Assembly: GCA_036509255.1 (NCBI GenBank)
Contig: DATCFY010000116.1
Location: 10,433-74,432 of the forward strand
Direction: 5' to 3'
Source of the DNA: RYN-230 sp036509255
GTDB taxonomy: Bacteria; Actinomycetota; Actinomycetes; Streptosporangiales; Streptosporangiaceae
DNA: 64,000 nucleotides
The position numbers and the translations under genes were made by a program. Below the pieces are notes generated by a model. That model saw nothing but the letters and a program-made list of their open reading frames with translations, ran no database searches and was not told the origin of the DNA. Of the stretch, positions 41,323-50,985 are shown in pieces. Each line of letters opens with the position of its first letter. Position 1 is the stretch's first letter.

Positions 41323-42848
41323 CCGCCGCGAGCGGCTCCCCCGCCGCCGCGCCGTCGGCGGCCGACACCGCCGGGCCCCTGCCGGCGCACGTCCGGGTGG
41401 CTGTCATCGGCGCCGGGTTCAGCGGGATCGGGGCGGGCATCCGGCTGCTCAAGTCCGGCCGGACCGACTTTGTCATCCTGGAACGGGCGGATGCGGTCGG
41501 GGGGACCTGGCGCGACAACAGCTATCCCGGATGCACCTGCGACGTGCCATCCCACCTGTACTCGTTCTCATTCGCCCCCAATCCGGACTGGACGCACAGC
41601 TTTTCCCGCCAGCCGGAGATCTGGGCCTACGCCGACGCGGTAACCGACCAGTACGGCCTGCGCCCGTATATCCGGTTCGGGACCGAGCTGACCGCGGCTC
41701 GCTGGGACAGCGGCTCGTCCCGGTGGCGGCTGCGCACGTCGCGTGGGGACCTGACCGCTGACGTGCTCATCGCGGCCGCCGGGCCGCTGTCCACACCGTC
41801 CCTGCCGGACATCCCGGGACTGGACACGTTCCCGGGCGAGGTGTTCCACTCGGCGCGCTGGGATCACCGGGCGGACCTGACCGGGAAACGGGTCGCGGTG
41901 GTCGGCACCGGGGCGTCGGCCATCCAGATCGTGCCCGCGATCCAGCCCAGGGCCGGCCGGCTGACCGTGTTCCAGCGCACCCCGGCCTGGGTCATGCCGC
42001 GCCGTGACCGCCGCATCAGCGACCCGGAGAAGTGGCTCTTCCGGCGGGTCCCGCTGACCGAGCGGATGGTGCGGCTCGGCCTGCACGCCAGCCGGGAAGC
42101 GATGGCCATCGGGTTCGTGAAGCGGCCCGGCCTGCTCCGCGGGGCCCAGCGGATCGCGCTGCGGCACCTGGCCCGGTCGGTGCCGGACCCGGACCTGCAG
42201 GCCCGGCTGACCCCGGCGTACGTGCTGGGCTGCAAGCGGGTGCTGCTGTCCAACGACTACTATCCCGCGCTCACCCAGCCGAACACCGAAGTGGTCGCAG
42301 CCGGCCTGGCCAAGGTGGACGGCAGCACGCTGACCGCCCAGGACGGCACCGCCCGGGACGCCGACGTGATCGTGTTCGCGACCGGGTTCCACGTCATCGA
42401 CATGCCGGTGGCCCGCCGGATCACCAGCGCGGGCGCCGTGACGCTGGCCCAGGTCTGGGGCGAGGACATGCGCGCGCTGCGCGGCACCACCGTGGCCGGG
42501 TTCCCCAACCTCTGCCTGCTGATCGGCCCGAACACCGGCCTCGGACACAACTCGCTGATCCACATCATCGAGGCCCAGCTCGACTACACGCTCGATTACC
42601 TGGCCGCCCTGGACCGGCTGGGCGCGGCGGCCCTGGACACGAAGCCGGAGGCGGAGCAGCGCTGGTGCGACGATGTGCAGCGCCGGATGGCCTCGACGGT
42701 CTGGGCCACCGGCGGCTGCGTCAGCTGGTACCTGAACGCCGCGGGCCGCAACCCGACGCTGTGGCCCGGGTCGGTGGGCCGGTTCCGCCGCGCCACCCGC
42801 CGCGTCAACCTGGCCGAGTACGACGTGATCCCAGCGGGCACCGCGTGA
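41319..42848 (+). CDS. Flavin monooxygenase, Baeyer-Villiger type (MymA-like)
   Basis: A 509-residue FAD/NADPH enzyme. FAD Rossmann motif VAVIGAGFSGIGAGIRLL near residue 28. The Baeyer-Villiger fingerprint FxGxxxHxxxW is present as FPGEVFHSARW, followed by the NADPH motif VAVVGTGASA. Further marks are GGTWRDNSYPGCTCDVPSHL and VIVFATGFHV. The enzyme would insert oxygen into a ketone or oxidise a lipid-type substrate. Neighbours (hydrolase, SDR, acyl ligase, WS/DGAT) match the mycobacterial mymA operon, where the related enzyme acts in envelope lipid metabolism; transfer of that role is inference. Confidence 0.88.
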   Translation: MTAASGSPAAAPSAADTAGPLPAHVRVAVIGAGFSGIGAGIRLLKSGRTDFVILERADAVGGTWRDNSYPGCTCDVPSHLYSFSFAPNPDWTHSFSRQPEIWAYADAVTDQYGLRPYIRFGTELTAARWDSGSSRWRLRTSRGDLTADVLIAAAGPLSTPSLPDIPGLDTFPGEVFHSARWDHRADLTGKRVAVVGTGASAIQIVPAIQPRAGRLTVFQRTPAWVMPRRDRRISDPEKWLFRRVPLTERMVRLGLHASREAMAIGFVKRPGLLRGAQRIALRHLARSVPDPDLQARLTPAYVLGCKRVLLSNDYYPALTQPNTEVVAAGLAKVDGSTLTAQDGTARDADVIVFATGFHVIDMPVARRITSAGAVTLAQVWGEDMRALRGTTVAGFPNLCLLIGPNTGLGHNSLIHIIEAQLDYTLDYLAALDRLGAAALDTKPEAEQRWCDDVQRRMASTVWATGGCVSWYLNAAGRNPTLWPGSVGRFRRATRRVNLAEYDVIPAGTA

Positions 42849-43762
42849 CGGGCCAGCTCTCCGCCGGGTCCCTGGTCCCACCGGAGCCGGTCCGCCGTAC
42901 CCGCGTCATGACGGCGGATGGGCTGCGGCTGAACGTGGAGAGCCACGGTCCGCAGGATCCCGGCGTGCCCGCCGTGGTGCTCATCCACGGCTGGACCTGC
43001 TCGGTCCCGTTCTGGGCCCCGGTCATCCGCGGGCTGCGCGATGACCTGCGCGTGATCGCGTACGACCTGCGGGGCCACGGCCAAAGCGACCCGGCCAGGC
43101 CTGGCGGCTGCACGGTCGAGGCGCTGGCTGACGATCTCGAGGCGGTGCTGGACCAGACCCTCCCGCGAGGCGGCCACGCCATCCTGGCCGGTCACAGTAT
43201 GGGTGGCATGAGCATCATGGCCGCCGCGCTCCGCGACTCCGTGCTGAGCCGGACCGACGGGGTGCTGCTCGCCTCAACCGGCTCGGCGAACCTGATCGGC
43301 GAGGCCCTGGCCGTCCCGTTCGGCGCGTTCATCCCGGCCTTCGTGACGTTGCAGCACTGGCTGCTGACGTCGGCGGCCCCCCTCAGCCCGTTCGGCTACC
43401 TGACCCGGCCCCTGCTGGGCTACATGACCCTCGGCCCGGACGCGCCTGCCGAGGTGGAGGCGGTCAACGCGGCCATCATCGCGGCCTGTGACCGGCGGGC
43501 CCGGGCCGCCTGGGGCCATGTCCTGGCCGGCATCGATGTCACCGACGGGGTGCGCCGCCTGGACGTGCCCGTGCACGTTCTGGTGGGCAGCGCGGACCGG
43601 CTCACGCCGCCGGTACACGCCCGGCGGGTGGCCCGGCTGCTGCCCCAGCTGGCCGGGCTGACCGAGCTGCCTGGCGTGGGGCACATGACCCCGCTGGAGG
43701 CCCCCGCGGTGGTGACCGAGCTGATCCGCAAGCTCGCCGCGGGTGCGGGCACGTCCGCCTGA
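42845..43762 (+). CDS. Alpha/beta hydrolase (LipR-like position)
   Basis: A 305-residue hydrolase. Oxyanion-hole region LIHGWTCSVPFW, nucleophile elbow AGHSMGG, late Asp in VLVGSADRLTPP and His in GVGHMTPLEAP. GTG 42845 overlaps the monooxygenase stop (GTGA). An esterase cutting the ester made by the Baeyer-Villiger enzyme is a reasonable role, judged from order only. Confidence 0.85.
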   Translation: MTGQLSAGSLVPPEPVRRTRVMTADGLRLNVESHGPQDPGVPAVVLIHGWTCSVPFWAPVIRGLRDDLRVIAYDLRGHGQSDPARPGGCTVEALADDLEAVLDQTLPRGGHAILAGHSMGGMSIMAAALRDSVLSRTDGVLLASTGSANLIGEALAVPFGAFIPAFVTLQHWLLTSAAPLSPFGYLTRPLLGYMTLGPDAPAEVEAVNAAIIAACDRRARAAWGHVLAGIDVTDGVRRLDVPVHVLVGSADRLTPPVHARRVARLLPQLAGLTELPGVGHMTPLEAPAVVTELIRKLAAGAGTSA

Positions 43763-44427
43763 GCGGCCAGCCGCCCGGTCCCGGGCGCCTGCCGGGCCGG
43801 ACCGTCGTGATCACCGGGGCGGCCCGGGGCATCGGTGCCGCGCTGGCCTTCGGGGTGAACCTGCTCGGGTCGGCGGCCACCGCGCGGGCGTTCCTCCCGG
43901 CGCTGGCCGCCTCGAAGGGCTACTACCTGCAGGTAGCGTCCCTGGCTGCGATGGCGCCGGCCCCGCTGATGGCCGCGTACTGCGCGAGCAAGGCCGGGGT
44001 GGAGTCGTTCGCGCAGGCCCTGCGGGCCGAGGTCGCGCACCAGGGGATCGGCGTCGGCGTGGCCTACCTGTCGTGGACCGACACGGACCTGGTCCGCGCG
44101 GCCGACCAGGACGAGATCATGGCCAGGTTCCGGGCGCGCCTGCCCTGGCCGGCCAGCGCGACCAGCCCGCTGGACCCGGCGGTGGAGCGGATCGCGGCCG
44201 GGATCGGGCGCCGGGCCGCGCGTATCTACGCGCCGCCGTGGGTTCGCGCGCTGCAGTGGCTGCCGCGCGGGGCGCTGCCCGCCGGGGTGACCCGGACCGG
44301 GGCGCGGGAGGTGGCCCGGCTGGCTCCCGGGCTGAGGGCGACCGCGGCGAGACGGCGGCAGCTGCTGGGGCCCGGCGGCCTCGCCGCCGAAGAGGCCGGC
44401 GCCGCTCCGGCTGAAGGACCGGCCTGA
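43759..44427 (+). pseudogene. Short-chain dehydrogenase (SadH-like) with internal deletion
   Basis: The frame opens at CTG 43759 (CTGA overlap with the hydrolase stop) or GTG 43807. VVITGAARGIGAALA, the cofactor-binding start of an SDR, is joined directly to FGVNLLGSAATARAFLPAL. About 85-90 residues normally between these, including the NAG motif and the acidic cofactor residue, are missing without a frameshift. The active-site YCASKAG is intact and the C-terminus looks normal. The product (222 aa) could fold only partly, so loss of activity is likely. Assembly collapse is another explanation. Confidence 0.7.
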
Positions 44428-44471
44428 CTAAAACGGTGCTGACCAGCCGATTTTCGTTAGAGGAAAAGAAG

Positions 44472-45530
44472 TCAGGCCACCTGGGGATGACCCTTGGCGG
44501 CAAGCGTGGCCGCCGACGTGCGCAGCGAGGTCTCGAGGACGGGCTGACGCCGCCGGGGGTCCATCAGGTTGAACCCCATCGCGGCCAGGTCCTCGGGGCC
44601 CGGCGTGAGCACCGTGACCCGGGTGCCGCCAGCCCGCAGCACCTCGGCCTCGCGCAGCAGCGTCCGCGTGATCAGCCGCCGCAGCCTGCGTTCGAGCCGC
44701 CGGCTGGGCCGGGCCGGGCGGTCCGGGACGACGCTGGCCATCGGGGCGAGCACGTAGACCTCGTCCAGGCCGGCCTGGGCCAGCGAGCGCAGCGACGTGG
44801 ACGACCGCACGCCGCCGTCGACGTAGCGGCGGCCGTCGATGACAGCGGGCTCGTACCAGCCGGGGATGGAGCAGGACGCGACCACGGCGTCGGCGAGCAG
44901 CACCCGGGGTGCACCCTCGCGGCCGAACATCACCCGGCGGCCCGTGTCGTAGTCCACGGCGACGATCCAGGTCCGGCCGTCGGCCCAGGACTCCGGTGAC
45001 CAGGCCCCCGCGTGCAGGCCGGAGTGGCGGCCGGCGGCGAAGTCGTGCAGCGCCGCCACGGTGGCGTGCAGCGCCTCATGCCGTCCCCGGCCGCGGGGCA
45101 GCCACGCACTCGCCCCGACCCCAGGATGGATCGTGTGCGGGGCACGCAGCGTGGTGAGCATCAGCCGGGGCGACCCTGCCCGCAGGTGCGGGTGCGGCGG
45201 CAGCGGTCTCTCGTCCAGGTCGCGCACGCCGGCGTCACGGAGCGCGGGCACCGCTTCGCCGCGTTGCAGGGCGCTGATCTCATCGAGGGTGACCCCGCAG
45301 CGCAGGGCGGCCGCCAGTACGCTGCCCGCGCTGGTGCCGACGATCAGGTCGACGTCGCCGACCGGCACCGGCAGGCGCTGCTGCACGACGTGCAGGGCCC
45401 CGGTCATCCAGGCGGCCCCCACCACCCCGCCGGCGCCGAGCACCAGGCCGGTCCGCCGCCGGGGTCCCCGCCGGCTCGCCTGCCCGCGCCCGATCTGCCA
45501 GGCGCCCCCGAGTACCCCTTCCGGACCCAT
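44472..45530 (-). CDS. Patatin-like phospholipase/acyl hydrolase
   Basis: A 352-residue patatin. Oxyanion motif GLVLGAGGVVGAAW, nucleophile motif GTSAGS, and catalytic Asp in RYVDGGVRSSTSL. ATG 45530 has GGGAGGTGA 5 bases upstream. No signal peptide or membrane segment is seen, so it acts in the cytoplasm, probably on acylglycerols or phospholipids. It faces the SDR gene tail-to-tail; both stop codons lie in the 9-bp inverted repeat GGCCTGACT/AGTCAGGCC (44421-44478). Confidence 0.85.
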   Translation of the reverse strand: MGPEGVLGGAWQIGRGQASRRGPRRRTGLVLGAGGVVGAAWMTGALHVVQQRLPVPVGDVDLIVGTSAGSVLAAALRCGVTLDEISALQRGEAVPALRDAGVRDLDERPLPPHPHLRAGSPRLMLTTLRAPHTIHPGVGASAWLPRGRGRHEALHATVAALHDFAAGRHSGLHAGAWSPESWADGRTWIVAVDYDTGRRVMFGREGAPRVLLADAVVASCSIPGWYEPAVIDGRRYVDGGVRSSTSLRSLAQAGLDEVYVLAPMASVVPDRPARPSRRLERRLRRLITRTLLREAEVLRAGGTRVTVLTPGPEDLAAMGFNLMDPRRRQPVLETSLRTSAATLAAKGHPQVA

Positions 45531-45587
45531 GGTCACCTCCCGGGCCCCAGCCCGGCACGATTCCCCCAAGGGCCGTACCTGTTACTG

Positions 45588-45602
45588 CTGGGTAAAACCC
45601 AG
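45588..45602. repeat. Inverted repeat CTGGGTAAAACCCAG
   Basis: A 15-bp inverted repeat (6-bp arms, AAA centre) between the WS/DGAT stop and the patatin start. A near copy (CTGGGTAAAGCCCAG) is at 30191-30205 and a partial one (CTGGGTAAATCCC) at 62082-62094. Possible operator shared by unlinked genes. Confidence 0.4.
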
Positions 45603-45638
45603 ATATACCCCATGTGACCAGCTGCTATCCCTGCAAGG

Positions 45639-47018
45639 TCAGCGGTGTGGGCGCCCTTCGAGTTCGTCGAGCCCGCGGCGGATGCCCTTAGCCAGGACAC
45701 GGACGTCGGGCACCGCGTCATAGTCCGCGGTAATGCCGACCGTGAAGCGCTCCAGGTAAGAGAAGATCGCGACCGAGATCCGCACCTGGTTGCCGATCGG
45801 CACGTAGGGATAGATCCTGACCAGCTTCCGGCCGAGCAGGTACAACGGCACCCGGGGTCCCGGGACGTTGCTGGTGACCGCCTGGACCAGCGGCTGCGGC
45901 AGCTGGAAAGCGGAACGCGACCCCAGCGCGAGCAGGGTGGGCGCGGCCAGGCCCAGCACCCCGGTGAGTACCTCCGCCCCGACGGCCTGTGAGGTCTGCT
46001 TGAGGTCGTCCATCTCCTCCCGCAGCAGCGCCAGGCGGCGCAGCGGGTCGGGCTCCCCCACCGGCAGGTTGGCCAGCACCGCCGACACCCGGTTGGTGAT
46101 CATGCCATGCTCATCCCGGCCACGGACGGAGACCGGCACGAGAGAGCGCACGACCAGCCCGTCAGCCAGTTCGCCGCGCGAGTCGAGCAGGTCACGGAAG
46201 CCGCTGGTGATCGCCGCGAGCAGCACGTCGTTGACCGTGCCGCCGAGCGCCGACCGGATCTCCTTCACCTCGGTCACCGAGGCGGTGGCCCAGGCCCACC
46301 GCCGGTTCGGGCCGATCGGGCCGTTCAGCGAGGCCGCGGACGGGACCGCGAGCCGCCGGGCGCTGGCGGCCAGGCCGCGGCCGTAGTGCAGAATCTCGCC
46401 GGCGGGCAGGACCGGCTGGTTGAGCAGGCCGGGCAGCGCGGACAACTGCCGGGCTGACCCGGCCACCGCCTCCCGGAGGCCGGCCGTCATCAGCTCCAGC
46501 GTGGCCGGCTCGGGCGCCGGCGCCCACGCGGCCGCCGGCGGGCACCCGGCGTCCGGGGTGACGTCGAAGACCGCGGTCATCAGGTCGTTGCCGCCGATGC
46601 CGTCCACCATGCAGTGATGCACCTTGGACAGGATCGCCCACTGGCCGCCTTTGAGGCCCTCCAGCAGCCACGCTTCCCACAGCGGCCGGGCCCGGTCCAG
46701 CGGGGTCGCGAAGATCCTGGCCGCCAGCTCACGGAGCTGCTTCTTTCCCCCGGGGGCCGGCACCGCAGCGTGGCGCACGTGGTGGCTGATCTCGAAGTGC
46801 TCGTCGTCCAGCCACATCGGGCGCAGGACTTCCAGCGGCATGGTCCGGACCACCTGGCGGTACCGCGGCACCCGAGAGAGTTTCGCGGCGATCAGCCGGG
46901 TCACCTCCTGGCAGCTGGGCGCGGGGCCCTCGAACAGGGCGAGCGAGCCGAGGTGCATCGGCACGTTGGCGTGCTCGACGTAGAAGAACCCGGCGTCGAG
47001 TGTGCTCATGCGCTCCAT
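45639..47018 (-). CDS. Wax ester synthase / diacylglycerol acyltransferase (WS/DGAT)
   Basis: A 459-residue acyltransferase that joins acyl-CoA to diacylglycerol or fatty alcohol. The catalytic HHxxxDG motif is present as KVHHCMVDGIGGND, and the N-terminus MSTLDAGFFYVEHANVPMH is typical of the actinobacterial family (Tgs proteins). Start is ATG 47018 or ATG 47009; neither has a strong ribosome site. It follows the acyl-CoA ligase by 21 bases on the same strand, so activated fatty acid and acyltransferase are likely coexpressed for storage or envelope lipid synthesis. Confidence 0.92.
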   Translation of the reverse strand: MERMSTLDAGFFYVEHANVPMHLGSLALFEGPAPSCQEVTRLIAAKLSRVPRYRQVVRTMPLEVLRPMWLDDEHFEISHHVRHAAVPAPGGKKQLRELAARIFATPLDRARPLWEAWLLEGLKGGQWAILSKVHHCMVDGIGGNDLMTAVFDVTPDAGCPPAAAWAPAPEPATLELMTAGLREAVAGSARQLSALPGLLNQPVLPAGEILHYGRGLAASARRLAVPSAASLNGPIGPNRRWAWATASVTEVKEIRSALGGTVNDVLLAAITSGFRDLLDSRGELADGLVVRSLVPVSVRGRDEHGMITNRVSAVLANLPVGEPDPLRRLALLREEMDDLKQTSQAVGAEVLTGVLGLAAPTLLALGSRSAFQLPQPLVQAVTSNVPGPRVPLYLLGRKLVRIYPYVPIGNQVRISVAIFSYLERFTVGITADYDAVPDVRVLAKGIRRGLDELEGRPHR

Positions 47019-47039
47019 GGCCTGCCCTATCTGTCGCCG

Positions 47040-48611
47040 CTACCGTGGGATCAGTTCGTCCTTCAGCACTTTGCCGAGGGAGTTTTTCGGCAGCTGAGCG
47101 AGGAACTCGAACCGCCTCGGGTACTTGTAGGCGGCGATCCGCTCCCGGCAGTAGGCCCGCAGTTCGGTGCCGGTGACGGTGGCGTCTTCGCGCAGCGTGA
47201 CCACGGCCATCACTTCTTCGCCCAGCCGCCCGTCCGGGACCCCGACCACGGCGGCCTCGGCCACCGCGGGGTGGGCGTGCAGCACATCCTCGATCTCACG
47301 CGGATAGACGTTGTAGCCGCCGCGGATGATGAGCTCCTTCTGCCGGCTGACGATGAACAGGAAGCCGTCCTCGTCGAAATAACCCAGGTCGCCGGTGTGC
47401 AGCCAGCCCCCGGTGAACGCGCTGGCGGTGGCCTCCGGGGCGTTCAGGTAGCCCTTCATTACGTGCAGCCCGCGGGTGACCACCTCGCCGACGTGGTCCT
47501 TCCCGGGCGGCAAGGGCCGGCCCTCGCCGTCCCAGACCTGCGTCTGGGTGCCCCAGATGGGCTTGCCAACGCTGTAGACGCGGCGCTCGGTCGCGCTGAG
47601 GTTGAACGTGGTGGTGGAGGCCGTCTCCGTCATGCCGTACCCCTCGAGGATCAGCACGCCGAAGCGCTTCTCGAAGGCGTCCAGCACCGGGGCGGGGATG
47701 GACGCACCGCCCGAGATCGCGACCCGGAGCGACGACACGTCGTAGCTGTCCAGGTCGGGGTGTTCCAGCAGGGCGATGAACATGGTGGGCACACCCTCGA
47801 AGATGGTGGCCCGGTCGCGCTGGATCGCGGTCAGGACGGTGGCGGGGTCGAACCGCGGGATCAGCGACATGGTGCAGCCGAACCGCACGCAGATGTTCAG
47901 GATGCTGGACAGGCCGAACACGTGGAACAGCGGCACCGCGGTGATGACGACGTCGTCGGGCCGCACGCCGAACAGGCGCCCGGGGATGTCGGCGTTCATA
48001 TAGAGCTGGATGTGCGTCAGCATGGCGCCCTTGGGGCGGCCGGTGGTGCCGGAGGTATAGACGACGACCGCGGTGTCGGTCATCGCCCGCGGCGCCAGCG
48101 GATACCCGTCCGCGGCCGCGTCCAGCAGGTGCTCGAACGGCCGCACCCGGACCGGGTCCCCGGGACACGCAGCCAGGGCGGGCCCCGCAGCCGGGCCGGG
48201 GCCTGCGGCCGGGCCGGGGTGCCCGACAGCGTAGATCGTGCCAACCCCCGCCAGCTCAGCGCCCTTGATCGCGTCGGCCAGGATCCCCTGCCAGCTGATC
48301 AGCAGCTTCACCCCTGAGTCACTGAGGTGAAATGCGATCTCGGGGGGCTTGAGCATCACGTTCAGCGGCACCACCACCGCGCCGGCCTTGAGGATCCCGA
48401 AGTAGGCGATCAGGAACTGGGGGATGTTGGGCAACTGCAGGCCCACGAGATCCCCGGGCCTGATCCCGGCCGACTCCAGCCCGGCCGCCAGCCGGGACGA
48501 CAGCTCATCCAGGTCCGCGTAGCTGAGCTGACCACCCGCGTACACGGCGACAGGCCTGTCCGGGGATGCGAGCGCCGTCTCGTGCAGGATCACCGCGAGG
48601 TTGAAGTTCAT
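47040..48611 (-). CDS. Long-chain acyl-CoA ligase (FadD13-like)
   Basis: A 523-residue AMP-dependent ligase. P-loop YTSGTTGRPKGAMLTH, adenine motif EGYGMTETAS, GDLGYFDEDGFLFIVSRQKE and catalytic Lys in PKNSLGKVLKDE. ATG 48611 (MNFNLAVILHETA) follows GGGGAGG; the open frame further upstream is not coding-like. An alanine/glycine/proline-rich insertion (GPAAGPGPAAGPALAA) lies around residue 135. It would activate fatty acids for the WS/DGAT just downstream. Confidence 0.92.
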   Translation of the reverse strand: MNFNLAVILHETALASPDRPVAVYAGGQLSYADLDELSSRLAAGLESAGIRPGDLVGLQLPNIPQFLIAYFGILKAGAVVVPLNVMLKPPEIAFHLSDSGVKLLISWQGILADAIKGAELAGVGTIYAVGHPGPAAGPGPAAGPALAACPGDPVRVRPFEHLLDAAADGYPLAPRAMTDTAVVVYTSGTTGRPKGAMLTHIQLYMNADIPGRLFGVRPDDVVITAVPLFHVFGLSSILNICVRFGCTMSLIPRFDPATVLTAIQRDRATIFEGVPTMFIALLEHPDLDSYDVSSLRVAISGGASIPAPVLDAFEKRFGVLILEGYGMTETASTTTFNLSATERRVYSVGKPIWGTQTQVWDGEGRPLPPGKDHVGEVVTRGLHVMKGYLNAPEATASAFTGGWLHTGDLGYFDEDGFLFIVSRQKELIIRGGYNVYPREIEDVLHAHPAVAEAAVVGVPDGRLGEEVMAVVTLREDATVTGTELRAYCRERIAAYKYPRRFEFLAQLPKNSLGKVLKDELIPR

Positions 48612-48877
48612 GGCCCAGATCCTCCCCGTGCCGTCGTCCATGGCGTGGACGCACGCGCCGGGCCCGGGCGTGCGTGCCCGGCGCCGGCGGTCATGCCTTG
48701 CCGCAGGCACAGGCGTCACCCAGGGAGCAGCCACCCGTCCAGGACCAGCGGTCGTGAGTCGGCGGTGGTTACCGGCGGGAACGAAGACCTTGCCCAGGTG
48801 AGCCTGGCCCGCTGATTTCATCCTGCTTCGGCCTGGAAACCCTGCGTATGGGCGTCGTTCCCTAACGCGCCAGGACC

Positions 48878-49984
48878 TTAGGCACGCGGTGCCGGCGTCG
48901 TGTCATCCCCCGTGGACGGAGCCGCCGGACCCGCCGGGGGGGCTGTTGCGGCGGTGGCCGCTGTTGCGGCGGTGGCCGACGCGGCGCCCCGGCCGACCGG
49001 GCTGAGCCATTCGCGGATCTCGGTCGCGCACTCCAGCGGGGCTTCCAGCTGCGGCACATGGCCCACGCCCGGCAGGACGACGAGGGACCAGTCCGGGTGG
49101 GCGCGGGCCACGATACGAGCCGTGGCGACCGGGATCAGCCGGTCGAGGGTGCCGTGCAGCATCAGGACCGGGCACCGGACCGAGTTGATGGCGCGCCGGT
49201 AGGGCCCGCCGGTGATGTAGCCAGCCGCGGACACGACCGAGCGGGCCGCGAGGGTGAATTCCCGGTCGGCCTCGGTGTAGCCGAACCGCCTGCGCGCCAC
49301 CTCGACGTGCTGCCCGACCACCGCCGGGGGGACCCGCGACGGATCGGCGCAGACCGTGGCCAGCACGCCGGCCACGAGTTCTTCGGGGGCGTACTGGTGC
49401 CGCCGTCTGAGCATCCGCTGGCTCAGCCCGGGGACCATGTTGACCAGGAACATCATGACCACGGAGGGATCAGGCCGGACGGGCATGAACGGCAGCGCCG
49501 GGTCGAGCAGGATGAGCCCAGTCACCGTGGACGGCGCGGCGACCGCCTCGCTGAGGGCGATCATCCCGCCCATCGAGTTACCCATCAGGATGACCCGTGA
49601 GCCGGCCACCGCCTCGATGAAGCGGTGCAGCAGGACCCGGTTGGAGGACACGTCCACCCCCCGGCCCGCGGAGCGGGTGAAACCGTGCCCGGCCAGGTCG
49701 GGAGCGAGCACCTGGTAGCGGTCGGTCAGCAGCGGCGCGAGGGCCGACCAGTTGACCGCGCAACCCTCCAGGCCGTGGACCGCCACGATGACCGGGGCGC
49801 CCGCCGGGCCGCCGAAGTCGAGGTAGTGCACTGGCCCGTCGATATCGACCCAGCAGGACTCGCCGCCAAACCGCGGGCCCATGCCGGGGTCTGCGGTGCC
49901 AGGGTCTGCGGTGCCAGGCTCTGGGGCGCCGGAGTCCGGAACCCCGGGAGACGCGGTCTGGCCATCCTCCGTCGCCTGTGCCAT
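48878..49984 (-). CDS. Alpha/beta hydrolase
   Basis: A 368-residue hydrolase. VAVHGLEGCAVNW, nucleophile elbow MGNSMGGM, Asp in LHGTLDRLIP and His in GVGHVPQLEAP. Both tails are low complexity: an N-terminal GTADPGTADPG repeat and a C-terminal AATAATAATA run. Probable esterase of the lipid locus. The 266 bases between it and the acyl ligase may hold the ligase promoter. Confidence 0.85.
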   Translation of the reverse strand: MAQATEDGQTASPGVPDSGAPEPGTADPGTADPGMGPRFGGESCWVDIDGPVHYLDFGGPAGAPVIVAVHGLEGCAVNWSALAPLLTDRYQVLAPDLAGHGFTRSAGRGVDVSSNRVLLHRFIEAVAGSRVILMGNSMGGMIALSEAVAAPSTVTGLILLDPALPFMPVRPDPSVVMMFLVNMVPGLSQRMLRRRHQYAPEELVAGVLATVCADPSRVPPAVVGQHVEVARRRFGYTEADREFTLAARSVVSAAGYITGGPYRRAINSVRCPVLMLHGTLDRLIPVATARIVARAHPDWSLVVLPGVGHVPQLEAPLECATEIREWLSPVGRGAASATAATAATAATAPPAGPAAPSTGDDTTPAPRA

Positions 49985-50050
49985 TGGGCTTACCCTTCGT
50001 GCGTCGTGGGCATCGACTCGTGCCCGTCCGTGGTTAGTGCTCGTCCACGG

Positions 50051-50806
50051 CTAGTTCGTGTCCGCCATGGCCTGGACGCCGCGGATGAACAGGTCGATGC
50101 CGAACCGGTAGTGGAAGTCCGGGTCGTTGCAGTCGGTCATCGGCTCCGCCGCCTCGACCAGGCAGGGGTAGCGGTCCGGCGGCAGCATGGCCAGCTGGAT
50201 CCGGCTGCGGCGCTGATGCTCGGCCCGGTCGGCCTCACTCAGCGACGGGCCGTACCCCGGCTCGCTCATGGCGAGCATCAGCCCGGTCCACAGCGCGCTG
50301 CGGGCGACCGCGCTCGCGTGCTGCGGGTCGAAGCCGCCACGGCGCAGCACCTCCAGGGTGACCTCGATGGCCTCCAGCGCGGCCGGGGACTGCTTCTCGC
50401 CCGCGACTAGCAACTGGGACGCACTGGAGTGCGCGCGGAGCACCTGGACCAGCGATTCCAGCAGGGCGCGGAGCTGCCCGGACCAGAGGACTGCCTCGTC
50501 CACGTCGGTGTCGATCTCGCTCCAGAACTGGTCGGCCAGCCCGTTGAGCAGTTCGTCTTTGTTCCGGAAGTGCCAGTAGAGCGCCATCGGGGTGACCCCG
50601 AGCTCCTGGGCCAGCCGGCGGATGGTCAGCGCATCCAGGCCCTCGGCGTCCGCCAGCGTGATAGCGCGCCCGACCACGGCGACCTTGCTCAGCCGGGGCC
50701 GCTGCGGGTCCGCGGGCGGGTTCGCCGGGTCCGGCGGACTCACCGCTGGCGCCGTGTCAGCAGCTCGCGCCGTGTCCGGGGCAGGTCTGGAAGCCATCAC
50801 CCTCAA
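50051..50806 (-). CDS. TetR family regulator
   Basis: A 251-residue protein. A proline-rich N-terminal tail precedes the HTH (LSKVAVVGRAITLADAEGLD, LAQELGVTPMALYWHFRNKD). The C-terminal domain ends GIDLFIRGVQAM. ATG 50797 is an alternative start. It precedes the hydrolase gene (66-base gap) on the same strand, and the two are probably cotranscribed. Confidence 0.82.
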   Translation of the reverse strand: MRVMASRPAPDTARAADTAPAVSPPDPANPPADPQRPRLSKVAVVGRAITLADAEGLDALTIRRLAQELGVTPMALYWHFRNKDELLNGLADQFWSEIDTDVDEAVLWSGQLRALLESLVQVLRAHSSASQLLVAGEKQSPAALEAIEVTLEVLRRGGFDPQHASAVARSALWTGLMLAMSEPGYGPSLSEADRAEHQRRSRIQLAMLPPDRYPCLVEAAEPMTDCNDPDFHYRFGIDLFIRGVQAMADTN

Positions 50807-50807
50807 C

Positions 50808-50820
50808 TATACGCCGTACA
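50808..50820. promoter_or_regulatory. Probable TetR operator
   Basis: TATACG-C-CGTACA, a 13-bp palindrome with one mismatched pair, lies directly upstream of the TetR start codon in an AT-rich patch, consistent with autorepression. Confidence 0.4.
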
Positions 50821-50985
50821 AGTACTAGCCTCCTCCTCCCGGTGCCGAAGTCCGTCCCGGATGCCGCACCTGTCTCGTGACGAGCGTGGGGTATCCCGCC
50901 CTGATGTCAAGCTGCAACCAACGGCCGCGCGAGAGCAGCCGCCGTTCTCTCTGGGCGTTGGGTCCGGGTTCCGGATCGTTCGGGG

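Noticed and set aside
44421..44478. 9-bp inverted repeat GGCCTGACT/AGTCAGGCC around the two convergent stop codons
   Set aside because: Loop of 40 bases and no U-tract make it weak as a terminator; may be chance. Mentioned only under the patatin gene.
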